DNA of 64,000 bases from Opitutia bacterium. Lineage in GTDB: Bacteria; Verrucomicrobiota; Verrucomicrobiia; Opitutales; Opitutaceae. The notes under the pieces were generated by a model. The model ran no database searches and was not told the origin of the DNA. It saw only the letters and a list, made by a program, of their open reading frames with translations. How positions within the stretch are numbered: position 1 is the first letter of the stretch; each line of letters opens with the position of its first letter. A program made the translations under genes and the position numbers. Location: the NCBI GenBank assembly GCA_016187925.1, contig JACPIS010000001.1, positions 186,001-250,000 on the forward strand, given 5' to 3'. Positions 1-7,302 of the stretch are shown here, piece after piece.

Positions 1-398
1 GCTTCCAGGGCGCCGTGCTCAACATCAAGCTGAAGAGGCTCGCGGTTTGGACCGCGCGCCGCCGCGCCATCGCCGCGCAATATCGCGCCGGCCTCAAGCT
101 CGCCGCCGTGCAGCTGCCCGTCGTGCCCGCTTACGGCGAGAGCGTCTGGCATCAGTTCACGCTGTTGCATCCGCGTCGCGACGATCTGCGCGTCCATCTC
201 GAGAAATGCGGCGTCGGTACCGAGATCATCTATCCCGGCCCGATGCACCGCCAGCCGTGCTACGCCTCGCTCGGCTATGCCGCCGGCAGTCTGCCGGTCG
301 CCGAGCAGACGAGTGCGACCTGCGTGAGCCTGCCGATCTTCCCCGAACTGACCGACGCGCAGGTCGACCATGTGATCAAGTCGGTGAATTCGTTTTAA
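1..398 (+). CDS. DegT/DnrJ/EryC1/StrS family aminotransferase, C-terminal part
   Basis: The window opens inside this gene; the open frame runs from base 3 to a TAA at 396-398, giving about 131 residues of the C-terminal domain. The start FQGAVLNIKLKRL, then WHQFTL, GTEIIYPGP and PCYASLGYAAG match the small domain of PLP-dependent sugar aminotransferases (DegT/StrS family), ending in the typical LPIFPELTDAQVDHVI segment. These enzymes transaminate nucleotide-linked keto-sugars for surface polysaccharide or antibiotic sugars. The PLP lysine lies upstream of the window, so substrate cannot be judged. Nothing downstream looks like a sugar pathway. Confidence 0.9.
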   Translation, partial: FQGAVLNIKLKRLAVWTARRRAIAAQYRAGLKLAAVQLPVVPAYGESVWHQFTLLHPRRDDLRVHLEKCGVGTEIIYPGPMHRQPCYASLGYAAGSLPVAEQTSATCVSLPIFPELTDAQVDHVIKSVNSF

Positions 399-434
399 CC
401 ACTAAAGGATACTGATCCCTCACTAATGAAGACC

Positions 435-490
435 GTAGGAGCCTGCACGCAGGCGGCAGCACAACCGATCGCCTGCCAGCAGGCTCCTAC
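435..490. repeat. GTAGGAGCCTGC palindromic repeat, copy 1
   Basis: GTAGGAGCCTGC at 435-446 is mirrored by GCAGGCTCCTAC ending at 490, with a shorter inner copy (GCAGGCGG / CGCCTGC). A second copy with the same ends lies at 9195-9271. It lies between the aminotransferase and trpF. It has the form of a REP-type interspersed hairpin. Confidence 0.85.
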
Positions 491-547
491 TATTCAGCTC
501 ACGGAATGATGAGGGCGTGTTTTCAAACCCCACCAATCAACTCAACC

Positions 548-635
548 TGTCATTCTGAACGAAGTGAAGAATCCATGCTTCCGCTCGTGATATGGCCTTC
601 GAGGCCGTGGATCCTTCGCTTCGCTCAGGATGACA
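548..635. repeat. TGTCATTCTGA palindromic repeat, copy 1
   Basis: TGTCATTCTGAAC...GAAGAATCCA at 548-575 is answered by TGGATCCTTCG...TCAGGATGACA ending at 635, with an imperfect inner stem. The same unit recurs at 4598-4681 with better matched arms. It sits less than 60 bases upstream of the trpF start. Confidence 0.85.
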
Positions 636-692
636 AACCGGGTTTGAATGCACGCCCTAGTGTCTCATCAGTGTGAATCAGTGGTGCGTCCC

Positions 693-1334
693 ATGATCAA
701 CGGCATCCAGCTCAAGGTCTGTGGCCTCACCCGCGCGGAAGACGCGGTGACCGCCGCGGGCGTCGGCGCCGACTGCCTCGGGTTCATCTTTTACCCGAAA
801 TCGCCGCGTGCCCTGACGTTGGAGCAGTTCAAGGCGCTCGCGTCGCGACTGCCGGCCGGCGTGCGCCGGGTCGCCGTTCTGGTCGAGCCGGGACTGGCGG
901 AACTCTCCGGCGCGCTGCAAGCCGGGTTTGATTTTTTCCAGATTCATTTCAAGCCGACCACGCCGCTCGCGCTGCTGCACGAGTGGAGCGAACAGGTGAC
1001 GCCCGCGCGCCTGTGGCTCGTGCCGAAGCTGCCGCCCGAGGCCGCCGTGCCGCCGGTGCTGCTGCCGCTGGCGGGCACGTTCCTGCTCGATACCTTCCAC
1101 CCGGAGAAGTTCGGCGGCACCGGCGAAACCGGCGACTGGGTCAAGTTCCGCCACCATCAGACGGCGCATCCGGACAAGACCTGGATCCTCTCCGGCGGCC
1201 TGACCCCGGAAAACCTCGCCGCAGCCGTCCGCGCCAGCGGCGCAAAGTTCGTCGACGTGAACAGCGGCGTTGAATCCGCGCCGGGCATCAAGGATCACGC
1301 AAAACTGCAGGCGTTGGCCGTAGCATTGAGGTAG
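693..1334 (+). CDS. trpF: phosphoribosylanthranilate isomerase
   Basis: Isomerises N-(5-phosphoribosyl)anthranilate to CdRP in tryptophan synthesis; cytosolic TIM barrel of 213 residues, the usual length. Visible motifs are KVCGLTRAEDA near the N-terminus with the catalytic Cys, GFIFYPKSPR, the LDTFHPEKFGGTG segment holding the catalytic Asp, and the phosphate-binding LSGGLTPENL and DVNSGVE loops. The ATG at 693 gives MINGIQLKVCGLT; upstream in-frame starts at 648 only add unrelated residues. trpC, the next pathway step, is 61 kb away, so the genes are not in one operon. The TAG stop lies inside a GGTAGGGCG repeat beginning at 1330. Confidence 0.95.
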   Translation: MINGIQLKVCGLTRAEDAVTAAGVGADCLGFIFYPKSPRALTLEQFKALASRLPAGVRRVAVLVEPGLAELSGALQAGFDFFQIHFKPTTPLALLHEWSEQVTPARLWLVPKLPPEAAVPPVLLPLAGTFLLDTFHPEKFGGTGETGDWVKFRHHQTAHPDKTWILSGGLTPENLAAAVRASGAKFVDVNSGVESAPGIKDHAKLQALAVALR

Positions 1335-1437
1335 GGCGAAGCCTCCGGCTGAGCCGCGCGGAATTCGTAGCATCAGCCAGTGGCCTCGGCTCACCGGGAC
1401 GGCGACAAGTGCGTCAGACTTGGCGGTTCGCCCTACC
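1330..1437. repeat. GGTAGGGCG...CGCCCTACC palindromic repeat, copy 1
   Basis: GGTAGGGCGAA at 1330-1340 is the inverse of TTCGCCCTACC ending at 1437; an inner pair GGCTGAGCCGCG / CGGCTCACC shows imperfect stem structure. The left end overlaps the last codons of trpF and provides its TAG. Related copies: 1515-1580, 43882-43946 (inside a gene), 48862-48926 and 51318-51372. Confidence 0.85.
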
Positions 1438-1681
1438 GCAGCGACGTGTCGTTGCGCGGTGGAGGCGTCATCCCAGTCGCCCGAGGGAAATAAGAGATCG
1501 GGTAGATCCGTCGAGGTAGGGCGCGACCGCTGGGCGCGCCGTAAGGACATACGCGGACGGCCCGGCGGTCCGTCCCTACCGACGCTGCTGCGTCGAAGTC
1601 CAAATGCTGCCGGCGATTGGCATTAGGAGTCGGCGCGGTTTCCGGCGGCGCTAACGGATTTAGAAAGTTCGCCGCTCCGCG
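1335..1681. other. gene-free stretch made largely of repeats
   Basis: The 347 bases between the convergent trpF and ffh genes hold two copies of the GGTAGGG palindrome and about 80 bases between them without a recognisable feature. No convincing reading frame or terminator with a T-run is visible. Confidence 0.7.
1515..1580. repeat. GGTAGGG...CCCTACC palindromic repeat, copy 2
   Basis: GGTAGGGCGCGACCGC at 1515-1530 pairs with GGCGGTCCGTCCCTACC ending at 1580. This GACCGC/GCGGTC subtype is shared with the copies at 43882 and 48862, whereas the copies at 1330 and 51318 carry a GCGAA and GAGCCGC/GGCTC interior. Confidence 0.85.
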
Positions 1682-3025
1682 TCAGAACCCCGGCATGCCG
1701 CCGCGGCCTTTCATGGCTTCCATCTGGCGCATGAGCTTCTTCTGGTTGCCGCCCTTCATCATCTTCATGAGCTTCTGCATCTGCTCGAACTGCTTGATGA
1801 GCTGATTGACTTCGACGACCTTCACGCCCGCGCCCTGCGCGATGCGGACGCGGCGGTTGCCGTTCAGGATGCCGGGCTTGCGGCGCTCCTGCACGGTCAT
1901 CGACTGGATGATGGCTTCGGTGCGCTTCATCTGCTTCTCGGCGTCGTCGCCGATCTGCACGCCGCTCATGCCGGGCATCATGCCGACGATGGACTGCATC
2001 GAGCCCATCTTCTTCACCTGCTGCATCTGCGCGAGGAAGTCTTCGAGGTTGAAGTCCGCCTTGCGCATCTTCTCGGCCATGCGCTCGGCCTCCTTCTGGT
2101 CGATGTTCTCCTGCGCCTTCTCGACGAGCGAGACGACGTCGCCCATGCCGAGGATGCGCGAGGCGAGGCGGTCCGGATGAAACACCTCGAAGTCGGCCGT
2201 CTTCTCGCCCACGCCGACGAACTTGATGGGCACGCCGGTGACGGACTTGATGGAGAGCGCCGCGCCGCCGCGGGCGTCGCCGTCGAGCTTGGTGAGGATG
2301 AGGCCGGTGAGGGCGAGGGCGTCGTGGAAGGTCTTGGCGACGTTGACGGCTTCCTGGCCCAGCGCGCCGTCGGCCACGAGGATGACCTCGTCGGGCTGCA
2401 CGGTGGCGTGAAGTTTTTTGACCTCCTCGATCAGGTCCTGATCGATCTGCAGGCGGCCGGCGGTGTCGAAGAGGATGACGTCGGCGTTGGCCGCGGTGGC
2501 GGCCGCGAGGGCTTTTTTGCCGATGGCAGGAACGTCCTTGGACGCGCGGTCGCAGTAGAAGCCGAGTTCCTCCTGCTTGGCCAGGATCTCGAGCTGGTCG
2601 ATGGCGGCGGGGCGGTAGACGTCGCACGCGACGACGAACGGCCGGCTGCCGCGCTTCTTGAGCAGCTTGCCCAGCTTGGCGGTGGAGGTGGTCTTGCCCG
2701 AGCCGTGGAGGCCGACCATCAGGACCTTGAGCGGGCGTTTCGGGGAAAGCTCGGTCGTGCCCTCGCCGAGGAGCTTCACGAGCTCGTCGTGGATGATCTT
2801 GATGACCTGCTGGCCGGGGGTGACGGAGGTGAGGACGGCCTGGCCGGAGCACTGCTGCTGGACGCGGTCGATGAATTCGCGGGCGACCTTGAAATGTACG
2901 TCGGCGGCGAGCAGGGCGGCCCGCACTTCCTTGAGCGCATCGGCCATGTTGGCCTCGGACAGCTGGCCGACGCCGCGCAGGTTGCGCAGGGCCTGGGTCA
3001 GTTTTTCGGTGAGGGATTCGAACAT
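1682..3025 (-). CDS. ffh: signal recognition particle GTPase Ffh
   Basis: Protein part of the bacterial SRP, binding signal sequences and 4.5S RNA and delivering ribosomes to FtsY at the membrane. 447 residues, the normal size. An N domain (about 1-90) is followed by the G domain with P-loop GLHGSGKTT at about 105-113, DTAGRLQID and [10 protein letters not shown], then a methionine-rich M domain ending in MKMMKGG...RGGMPGF. The ATG at 3025 gives MFESLTEKL; an open extension to 3472 is antisense to der. It is divergent from der with only 66 bases between start codons, so the two promoters share that gap. Confidence 0.97.
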   Translation of the reverse strand: MFESLTEKLTQALRNLRGVGQLSEANMADALKEVRAALLAADVHFKVAREFIDRVQQQCSGQAVLTSVTPGQQVIKIIHDELVKLLGEGTTELSPKRPLKVLMVGLHGSGKTTSTAKLGKLLKKRGSRPFVVACDVYRPAAIDQLEILAKQEELGFYCDRASKDVPAIGKKALAAATAANADVILFDTAGRLQIDQDLIEEVKKLHATVQPDEVILVADGALGQEAVNVAKTFHDALALTGLILTKLDGDARGGAALSIKSVTGVPIKFVGVGEKTADFEVFHPDRLASRILGMGDVVSLVEKAQENIDQKEAERMAEKMRKADFNLEDFLAQMQQVKKMGSMQSIVGMMPGMSGVQIGDDAEKQMKRTEAIIQSMTVQERRKPGILNGNRRVRIAQGAGVKVVEVNQLIKQFEQMQKLMKMMKGGNQKKLMRQMEAMKGRGGMPGF

Positions 3026-3051
3026 GGAAGCGGCAACAAGAAGGAAGTATC

Positions 3052-3065
3052 GCTTGCAAGCAAGC
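3052..3065. promoter_or_regulatory. short palindrome in the ffh-der divergent gap
   Basis: GCTTGC-AA-GCAAGC, a perfect 6-base inverted repeat, lies midway between the two divergent start codons (3025 and 3092). It may be an operator or a chance palindrome; no matching site is seen elsewhere. Confidence 0.3.
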
Positions 3066-3091
3066 TCCCAGACGGTGAAGGTCGGGGCGAT

Positions 3092-4579
3092 ATGCAGACC
3101 GTATCGCGCACCGTCGCCATCGTGGGCCGCCCCAATGTGGGCAAGAGCCGCCTGTTCAACCGGCTGGCGCGCCGCCGCATATCCATCGTGCACGACCAGC
3201 CCGGCGTCACCCGCGACGTCGTCTCCGCCGAGGTCGAGGAGGGCGGCTACACGCTGCTCGACACCGGCGGCCTCGGCCTGCAGGACGCCACGACGCCGAC
3301 CAAGCTCATCAAGGCCTCCGAGGCGCAGGTGGAGTTCGCCGTGCGCGCGTCCGACCTGATCGTGTTCGTCGTCGACTCGCGCGAGGGCATCACGGCGCTC
3401 GACGAGCGCGTGACGACACTGCTGCGCCGGAGCAAGAAGCCGGTCATCCTCACGGCCAACAAGGCCGACCACGGCGCCGAGAAGGTCGCTTCACTGGAGG
3501 AGTTCTACCGCCTCGGCTTCGGCGAGCCGGTCTTCATCTCCGCCGAGCACGGCAACGGCGAGGCCGAGCTGCGCACCGCCATCCTCGACAAGCTCGGCCC
3601 GGTGCCGGAGGCCACGGAAGGCGCCCCGGAGCGTCTGACCATCTGCTTCGTCGGTCGGCCCAACGTCGGCAAATCCTCGCTCAGCAACCGCCTGCTCAAA
3701 AGCGACCGCCTCATCGTCAGCGACGTGCCCGGCACCACGCGCGACTCCGTCGAGATCGTCTTCGACTACAAGTCGCGCGACAAGCGCCTCTGGCCGTTCA
3801 AGCTCATCGACACCGCCGGCATCCGCGCGGCGACCAAACTCTCAACCTCTGTCGAATATTTTTCTCGCCTGCGCTCGCTCGACGCGATCCGCAAGTCCGA
3901 CGTGGTCTTCATGGTGCTCGACGCGATGGACGGCGTCACGCAGCAGGACAAGGCCATCGCCGGCGAGATCGTCGAGGCCGCGCGCCCGATCGTCGTCGTC
4001 GTCAACAAGTGGGATTTGGTCTTCGCGGCGCTGCGTCGCGGCGAGCTGACGAAATACAAGAACGAGCGCGATTTTCGCGAAAAATTCGAGAAGGCGCTGC
4101 ACGAGCGGCTGTTCTTCACGCCGGGCGCGCCGGTGATGTTCGTGTCGGCGCTGACCGGCAACGACATCGAGCGCATGCTCAAGGCCGCGCGCGCGCTCAA
4201 CGAGCGGCTCGACCGCAAGATCCCGACCGCGCGGCTCAACCAGACCATCGTCGAGCTCGCCGACCGCATGCCCGCGCCGTCGATCGGCGGCCAGCGCTTC
4301 CGCGTCTACTACGCGACGCAGGTCGGCAACCGGCCGTTCCGCTTCAAGCTGTTTTGCAACCGCGAGGAGAAACTCACCGAGCAATACCGCCGCTACCTAG
4401 AGGCCGGCCTCGTCAAGGAGTTCGACCTCGACGGCTGCCCGATCCACTTCGACCTCGTCGGCAAAAAGAAACGCGACGCCGCCCAGCGCATCGCCGCGCG
4501 GCAGGCCCGGCGCGACACCGGCCCGGAGAAACCCGGCGACGCGTTCGACGACATCCCGCCCGGACTGATGGACGATTGA
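3092..4579 (+). CDS. der: ribosome assembly GTPase Der (EngA)
   Basis: Double GTPase needed for maturation of the 50S subunit. 495 residues. The first G domain starts with [14 protein letters not shown] (about 12-25) and has DTGGLG and TANKADH; the second starts with [14 protein letters not shown] (about 187-200) and has DTAGIR and VNKWDLV; a KH-like domain follows, with the usual [15 protein letters not shown] and [11 protein letters not shown]. The ATG at 3092 starts [15 protein letters not shown], with GTGAAGG and GGGG stretches just upstream. A far longer open frame back to 2177 only reads antisense through ffh. A palindromic repeat follows the stop. Confidence 0.97.
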   Translation: MQTVSRTVAIVGRPNVGKSRLFNRLARRRISIVHDQPGVTRDVVSAEVEEGGYTLLDTGGLGLQDATTPTKLIKASEAQVEFAVRASDLIVFVVDSREGITALDERVTTLLRRSKKPVILTANKADHGAEKVASLEEFYRLGFGEPVFISAEHGNGEAELRTAILDKLGPVPEATEGAPERLTICFVGRPNVGKSSLSNRLLKSDRLIVSDVPGTTRDSVEIVFDYKSRDKRLWPFKLIDTAGIRAATKLSTSVEYFSRLRSLDAIRKSDVVFMVLDAMDGVTQQDKAIAGEIVEAARPIVVVVNKWDLVFAALRRGELTKYKNERDFREKFEKALHERLFFTPGAPVMFVSALTGNDIERMLKAARALNERLDRKIPTARLNQTIVELADRMPAPSIGGQRFRVYYATQVGNRPFRFKLFCNREEKLTEQYRRYLEAGLVKEFDLDGCPIHFDLVGKKKRDAAQRIAARQARRDTGPEKPGDAFDDIPPGLMDD

Positions 4580-4597
4580 TTCATGATCCAGTCAGCG

Positions 4598-4681
4598 TGT
4601 CATTCTGAGCGGAGCGAAGAATCCATCGGCGTGACCGTGGGCGGACATCGTTTTGGATTCTTCGCTCCGCTCAGAATGACA
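4598..4681. repeat. TGTCATTCTGA palindromic repeat, copy 2
   Basis: TGTCATTCTGAGCGGAGCGA at 4598-4617 and the perfect inverse TCGCTCCGCTCAGAATGACA ending at 4681 form a long stem; GAATCCA / TGGATTC extends it. Fills most of the 125-base gap between der and fmt. Confidence 0.9.
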
Positions 4682-4704
4682 GGACGAAAGGGGCGAGACT
4701 GAGC

Positions 4705-5742
4705 ATGCTGCGCGTAGTTTTCATGGGCTCGGACGCGATTGCGCTGCCTCTGCTGGACTGGCTGGCCCATTCGACCGGCTCAGGGCAGGCGGGCGAGGGG
4801 AGCCGGCACGCGCAACTCGTCGCCGTCTACACCCAGCCCGACCGCGCCGTCGGTCGCGGGCAGAAGGTTCAGCCCAACGCCATCAAACTCTGGGCCCAGG
4901 CGCACGGTCTGCCGGTGCACCAGCCGGTGAAGCTGACGCCTGACGATCTCGCGCAACTGAAGGGCTACGCGCCCGACTTGACGCTCGTGATGGCCTACGG
5001 GCACATCCTGCGGCAAAACTTCATCGATGTCCCGCGGCTCGGCACGCTCAACCTGCACGCCTCGTTGCTGCCGAAATACCGTGGCGCCTCGCCGATCCAG
5101 ACCGCCATCGCCAACGGCGAGTCCGAGACCGGCGTTACGCTGATGCGCATCGTGCTCGCGCTCGACGCCGGCCCGGCAGCCGCCGCGGAGCGCGTGACCA
5201 TCGCGCCGCTCGACACCGCCACCGAAGTCGAGGCCAAGCTCGCGCGCGCCTGCGTACCACTGCTCGCGCGCACGTTGTCCAAGCTCGCGGCGGGAGCGCT
5301 CGCGTTTACCGAGCAGGAGCACGGCGCGGCGACGTACTGCCGCAAACTCGAGAAGTCCGACGGCGCGCTCGATTTCGCCGCGCCGGCCGCCGCGCTGGCC
5401 GCGCGCATCAACGGCCTGATGCCGTGGCCCGCCTGCTCGGTCGAGTTCAACGGCCAGCCGATCAAGCTCGGGTTGGCCGACCCGGCGCCCGCTGAGACTT
5501 GTCACGTATTAAGTGACAAGTCCGCGCTGCCTGGCACGGTGCTTGGAGCCGACGCCGAAGGCCTGCTGGTGGCGACGGGGCAGGGCGTCCTGCGCCTGCG
5601 CCGGCTGCAGCGGCCGGGCGGCAAGATGCTACCCGCCGCCGAATTCCTCCGGGGCCTGCCCATCGCCGCCGGCACCGTGCTGCCGTCGCGCCCGATGTCG
5701 TTGCTGGTCGCGCGTGAACCTTTTCCGCGCCCGGCAGTCTGA
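4705..5742 (+). CDS. fmt: methionyl-tRNA formyltransferase
   Basis: Transfers formyl from 10-formyl-THF to initiator Met-tRNA. 345 residues against about 315 in E. coli. The catalytic motif LNLHASLLP places Asn116 and His118, and LDAGP places Asp154, each ten residues later than in E. coli, consistent with an insertion near residues 23-32 (STGSGQAGEG), encoded by a repeat-like stretch at 4770-4793. TQPDRAVGRG and SLLPKYRGASPI are family motifs. A second oddity is a perfect 10-base palindrome in the C-terminal region (5496-5522). First gene of a plus-strand run fmt-LysM-parB-SulP; no def (deformylase) neighbour is seen. Confidence 0.95.
   Translation: MLRVVFMGSDAIALPLLDWLAHSTGSGQAGEGSRHAQLVAVYTQPDRAVGRGQKVQPNAIKLWAQAHGLPVHQPVKLTPDDLAQLKGYAPDLTLVMAYGHILRQNFIDVPRLGTLNLHASLLPKYRGASPIQTAIANGESETGVTLMRIVLALDAGPAAAAERVTIAPLDTATEVEAKLARACVPLLARTLSKLAAGALAFTEQEHGAATYCRKLEKSDGALDFAAPAAALAARINGLMPWPACSVEFNGQPIKLGLADPAPAETCHVLSDKSALPGTVLGADAEGLLVATGQGVLRLRRLQRPGGKMLPAAEFLRGLPIAAGTVLPSRPMSLLVAREPFPRPAV
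4770..4793. repeat. interspersed-repeat fragment inside fmt
   Basis: TTCGACCGGCTCAGGGCAGG has the form of a widespread bacterial intergenic repeat (TTCGAC...CTCAGGGCAGGC). It is read in frame as STGSGQAG, in a loop where E. coli Fmt has nothing equivalent. The identification as a repeat is from memory of such sequences, not from a second copy in this window. Confidence 0.5.
5496..5522. repeat. perfect 10-base inverted repeat inside fmt
   Basis: GACTTGTCAC at 5496-5505 and GTGACAAGTC at 5513-5522 flank a 7-base AT-rich spacer. It is read in frame as ETCHVLSDKS between two parts of the C-terminal domain. An AT-rich core is unusual in this high-GC gene. Confidence 0.75.
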
Positions 5743-5788
5743 GGGCTTTCGCTTGTTTTTGCCGTCCAATTACCCAAGCTTCCCGTCC

Positions 5789-6364
5789 ATGCGAAACTGG
5801 ATTCTTACCGGGAGTCTCGGCCTGCTGGCCCTGACCGGTCTGGCCCGGGCCCAAACGGGCTACAATCCCGCCCTCGAGCTGGCCAACCTGCGCGAGGACG
5901 TGCGCCTCCTGCAACAGCGCGTGGGCGAGCTCTCGCTCACCGTCGAGCAGCTAGCGCGGGAGAACAACGCCCTGCAGGCCAAGGCCGGGCAGAGCTTCGT
6001 CACCATCGAGCAGCTCAACAAGGCCGTGGCCGACCTGAACCGCACGATGCAGCTCGGACTCGCCGAGCAGAAGCGCGAGACGCTGGCCCAGGTCGGCAGC
6101 CAGTTGGAAAAATTGGCGCGCCAGACGCAGGCGGCCATCGACGCCGTCGCCAAGAACCAGGCCACGCGTCCGGCCGTCCAGACGAGCTTCTCCGAGGAAT
6201 ACCCGAAGGAGGGCATCTCCTATACCGTCCAGTCGGGCGACACGTTGTCCGGGATCGCCAAGAAGACCGGGGCGAAGCTTTCCGACATCCGCAATGCCAA
6301 CAAGATTTCGGACGACACCAAGATCCGGGTCGGGCAAACCCTCTTCATCCCGCAGGGAAAATAA
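5789..6364 (+). CDS. secreted coiled-coil protein with C-terminal LysM domain
   Basis: 191 residues. A signal peptide (MRNWILTGSLGLLALTGLARAQ) is followed by a heptad-like helical region (about 30-130, rich in Leu, Glu and Gln) and a single LysM domain (about 143-190: YTVQSGDTLSGIAKKTG ... VGQTLFIPQGK), the peptidoglycan-binding module. Likely a periplasmic or envelope-associated cell-wall binder. The start follows fmt by 46 bases and the stop precedes parB by 4 bases, so it is probably co-transcribed with both. Function beyond wall binding is unknown. Confidence 0.85.
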   Translation: MRNWILTGSLGLLALTGLARAQTGYNPALELANLREDVRLLQQRVGELSLTVEQLARENNALQAKAGQSFVTIEQLNKAVADLNRTMQLGLAEQKRETLAQVGSQLEKLARQTQAAIDAVAKNQATRPAVQTSFSEEYPKEGISYTVQSGDTLSGIAKKTGAKLSDIRNANKISDDTKIRVGQTLFIPQGK

Positions 6365-6368
6365 TCTC

Positions 6369-7286
6369 ATGGCCACTCCGCAAAAATCTCGTCTCGGCCG
6401 CGGCCTCGGCGCGCTCATCGCCAGCGGCGCCGCCCAGCCCAAGCCGGGCGCTGCCGCTCCCGCACCGGCTCCCGCCGCCGCCGCTCCCGTCACCGACGGT
6501 CTGCCCGGCTATCGCGAGATCCCGATGGACCGCGTCGAACCGAATCCCTACCAGCCGCGCAAGGAGATCAACCCCGAGGTGCTGGCCGAGTTGGTGGAGA
6601 GCATCCGCGCCGAGGGGCTGCTGCAACCGATCGTCGTGCGCCCGGTGGGCGACAAGTTCCAGCTGATCGCGGGCGAGCGCCGCTGGCGCGCCTTCCAGCA
6701 GCTCAAGGCCAAGAGCATCCCGGCGCGCATCATGCCGTCGAGCGACGCATCCTCCGCGACGCTGGCCATGATCGAGAACCTGCAGCGCGCCGACCTGAAT
6801 CCCATCGAGGAGGCACACGGCTATGCCAGCCTCATCCGCGATTTCGACCTCACGCAGGAGGCCGCCGCGCAGCGCGTCGGCAAGGGCCGCGCGACCGTGG
6901 CCAACTCGCTCCGCCTGCTCTCGCTCGAGGGCGAGATCCAAGGCTACCTCGGCAAGGGGCTGCTCAGCACCGGTCATGCGAAGGTGCTGCTCGGCGTCGA
7001 GCATTCGCCCGAGCGCCTGCTGCTCGCGCGCCGCTCCCTCGAGGGCGGCCTGAGCGTGCGCGCGTTGGAGGAACTAGTGGCGCACAAGCGCACCGGCCCG
7101 GGCAAGAGGCGACGGGTGCCGGTGGCGGAGGCGACCGCGCTGACCGACATCGAGAAAAAACTTACGTCACACCTCGGTGCGCGGACGACTTTGCGGCACT
7201 CGCCGAAAAACGGACGCATCATCATCGAGTACCACGGGAACGAGGATTTGCAGCGCGTGCTGGAGCGTCTCGGGGTGACGCTCTGA
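6369..7286 (+). CDS. parB: chromosome partitioning protein ParB
   Basis: CTP-dependent clamp that loads at parS sites and organises the origin. 305 residues. The N-terminus RLGRGLGALIA is the ParA-interacting motif; an Ala/Pro-rich linker leads to the ParB/Srx CTPase domain with GERRWRA and ENLQRADLNPIEEA, then the helix-turn-helix (about 150-200) and a C-terminal dimerisation region. The ATG at 6369 gives MATPQKSRLGRG. No parA is adjacent in the window and no parS-like 16-mer (TGTTTCACGTGAAACA type) is seen nearby; parA would have to be elsewhere. Confidence 0.95.
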   Translation: MATPQKSRLGRGLGALIASGAAQPKPGAAAPAPAPAAAAPVTDGLPGYREIPMDRVEPNPYQPRKEINPEVLAELVESIRAEGLLQPIVVRPVGDKFQLIAGERRWRAFQQLKAKSIPARIMPSSDASSATLAMIENLQRADLNPIEEAHGYASLIRDFDLTQEAAAQRVGKGRATVANSLRLLSLEGEIQGYLGKGLLSTGHAKVLLGVEHSPERLLLARRSLEGGLSVRALEELVAHKRTGPGKRRRVPVAEATALTDIEKKLTSHLGARTTLRHSPKNGRIIIEYHGNEDLQRVLERLGVTL

Positions 7287-7302
7287 CGCGGCTGCGTCGC
7301 GC

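Noticed and set aside
2177-3091. Long N-terminal extension of der
   Set aside because: It reads antisense through ffh; Der normally begins a few residues before the first P-loop, as from ATG 3092.
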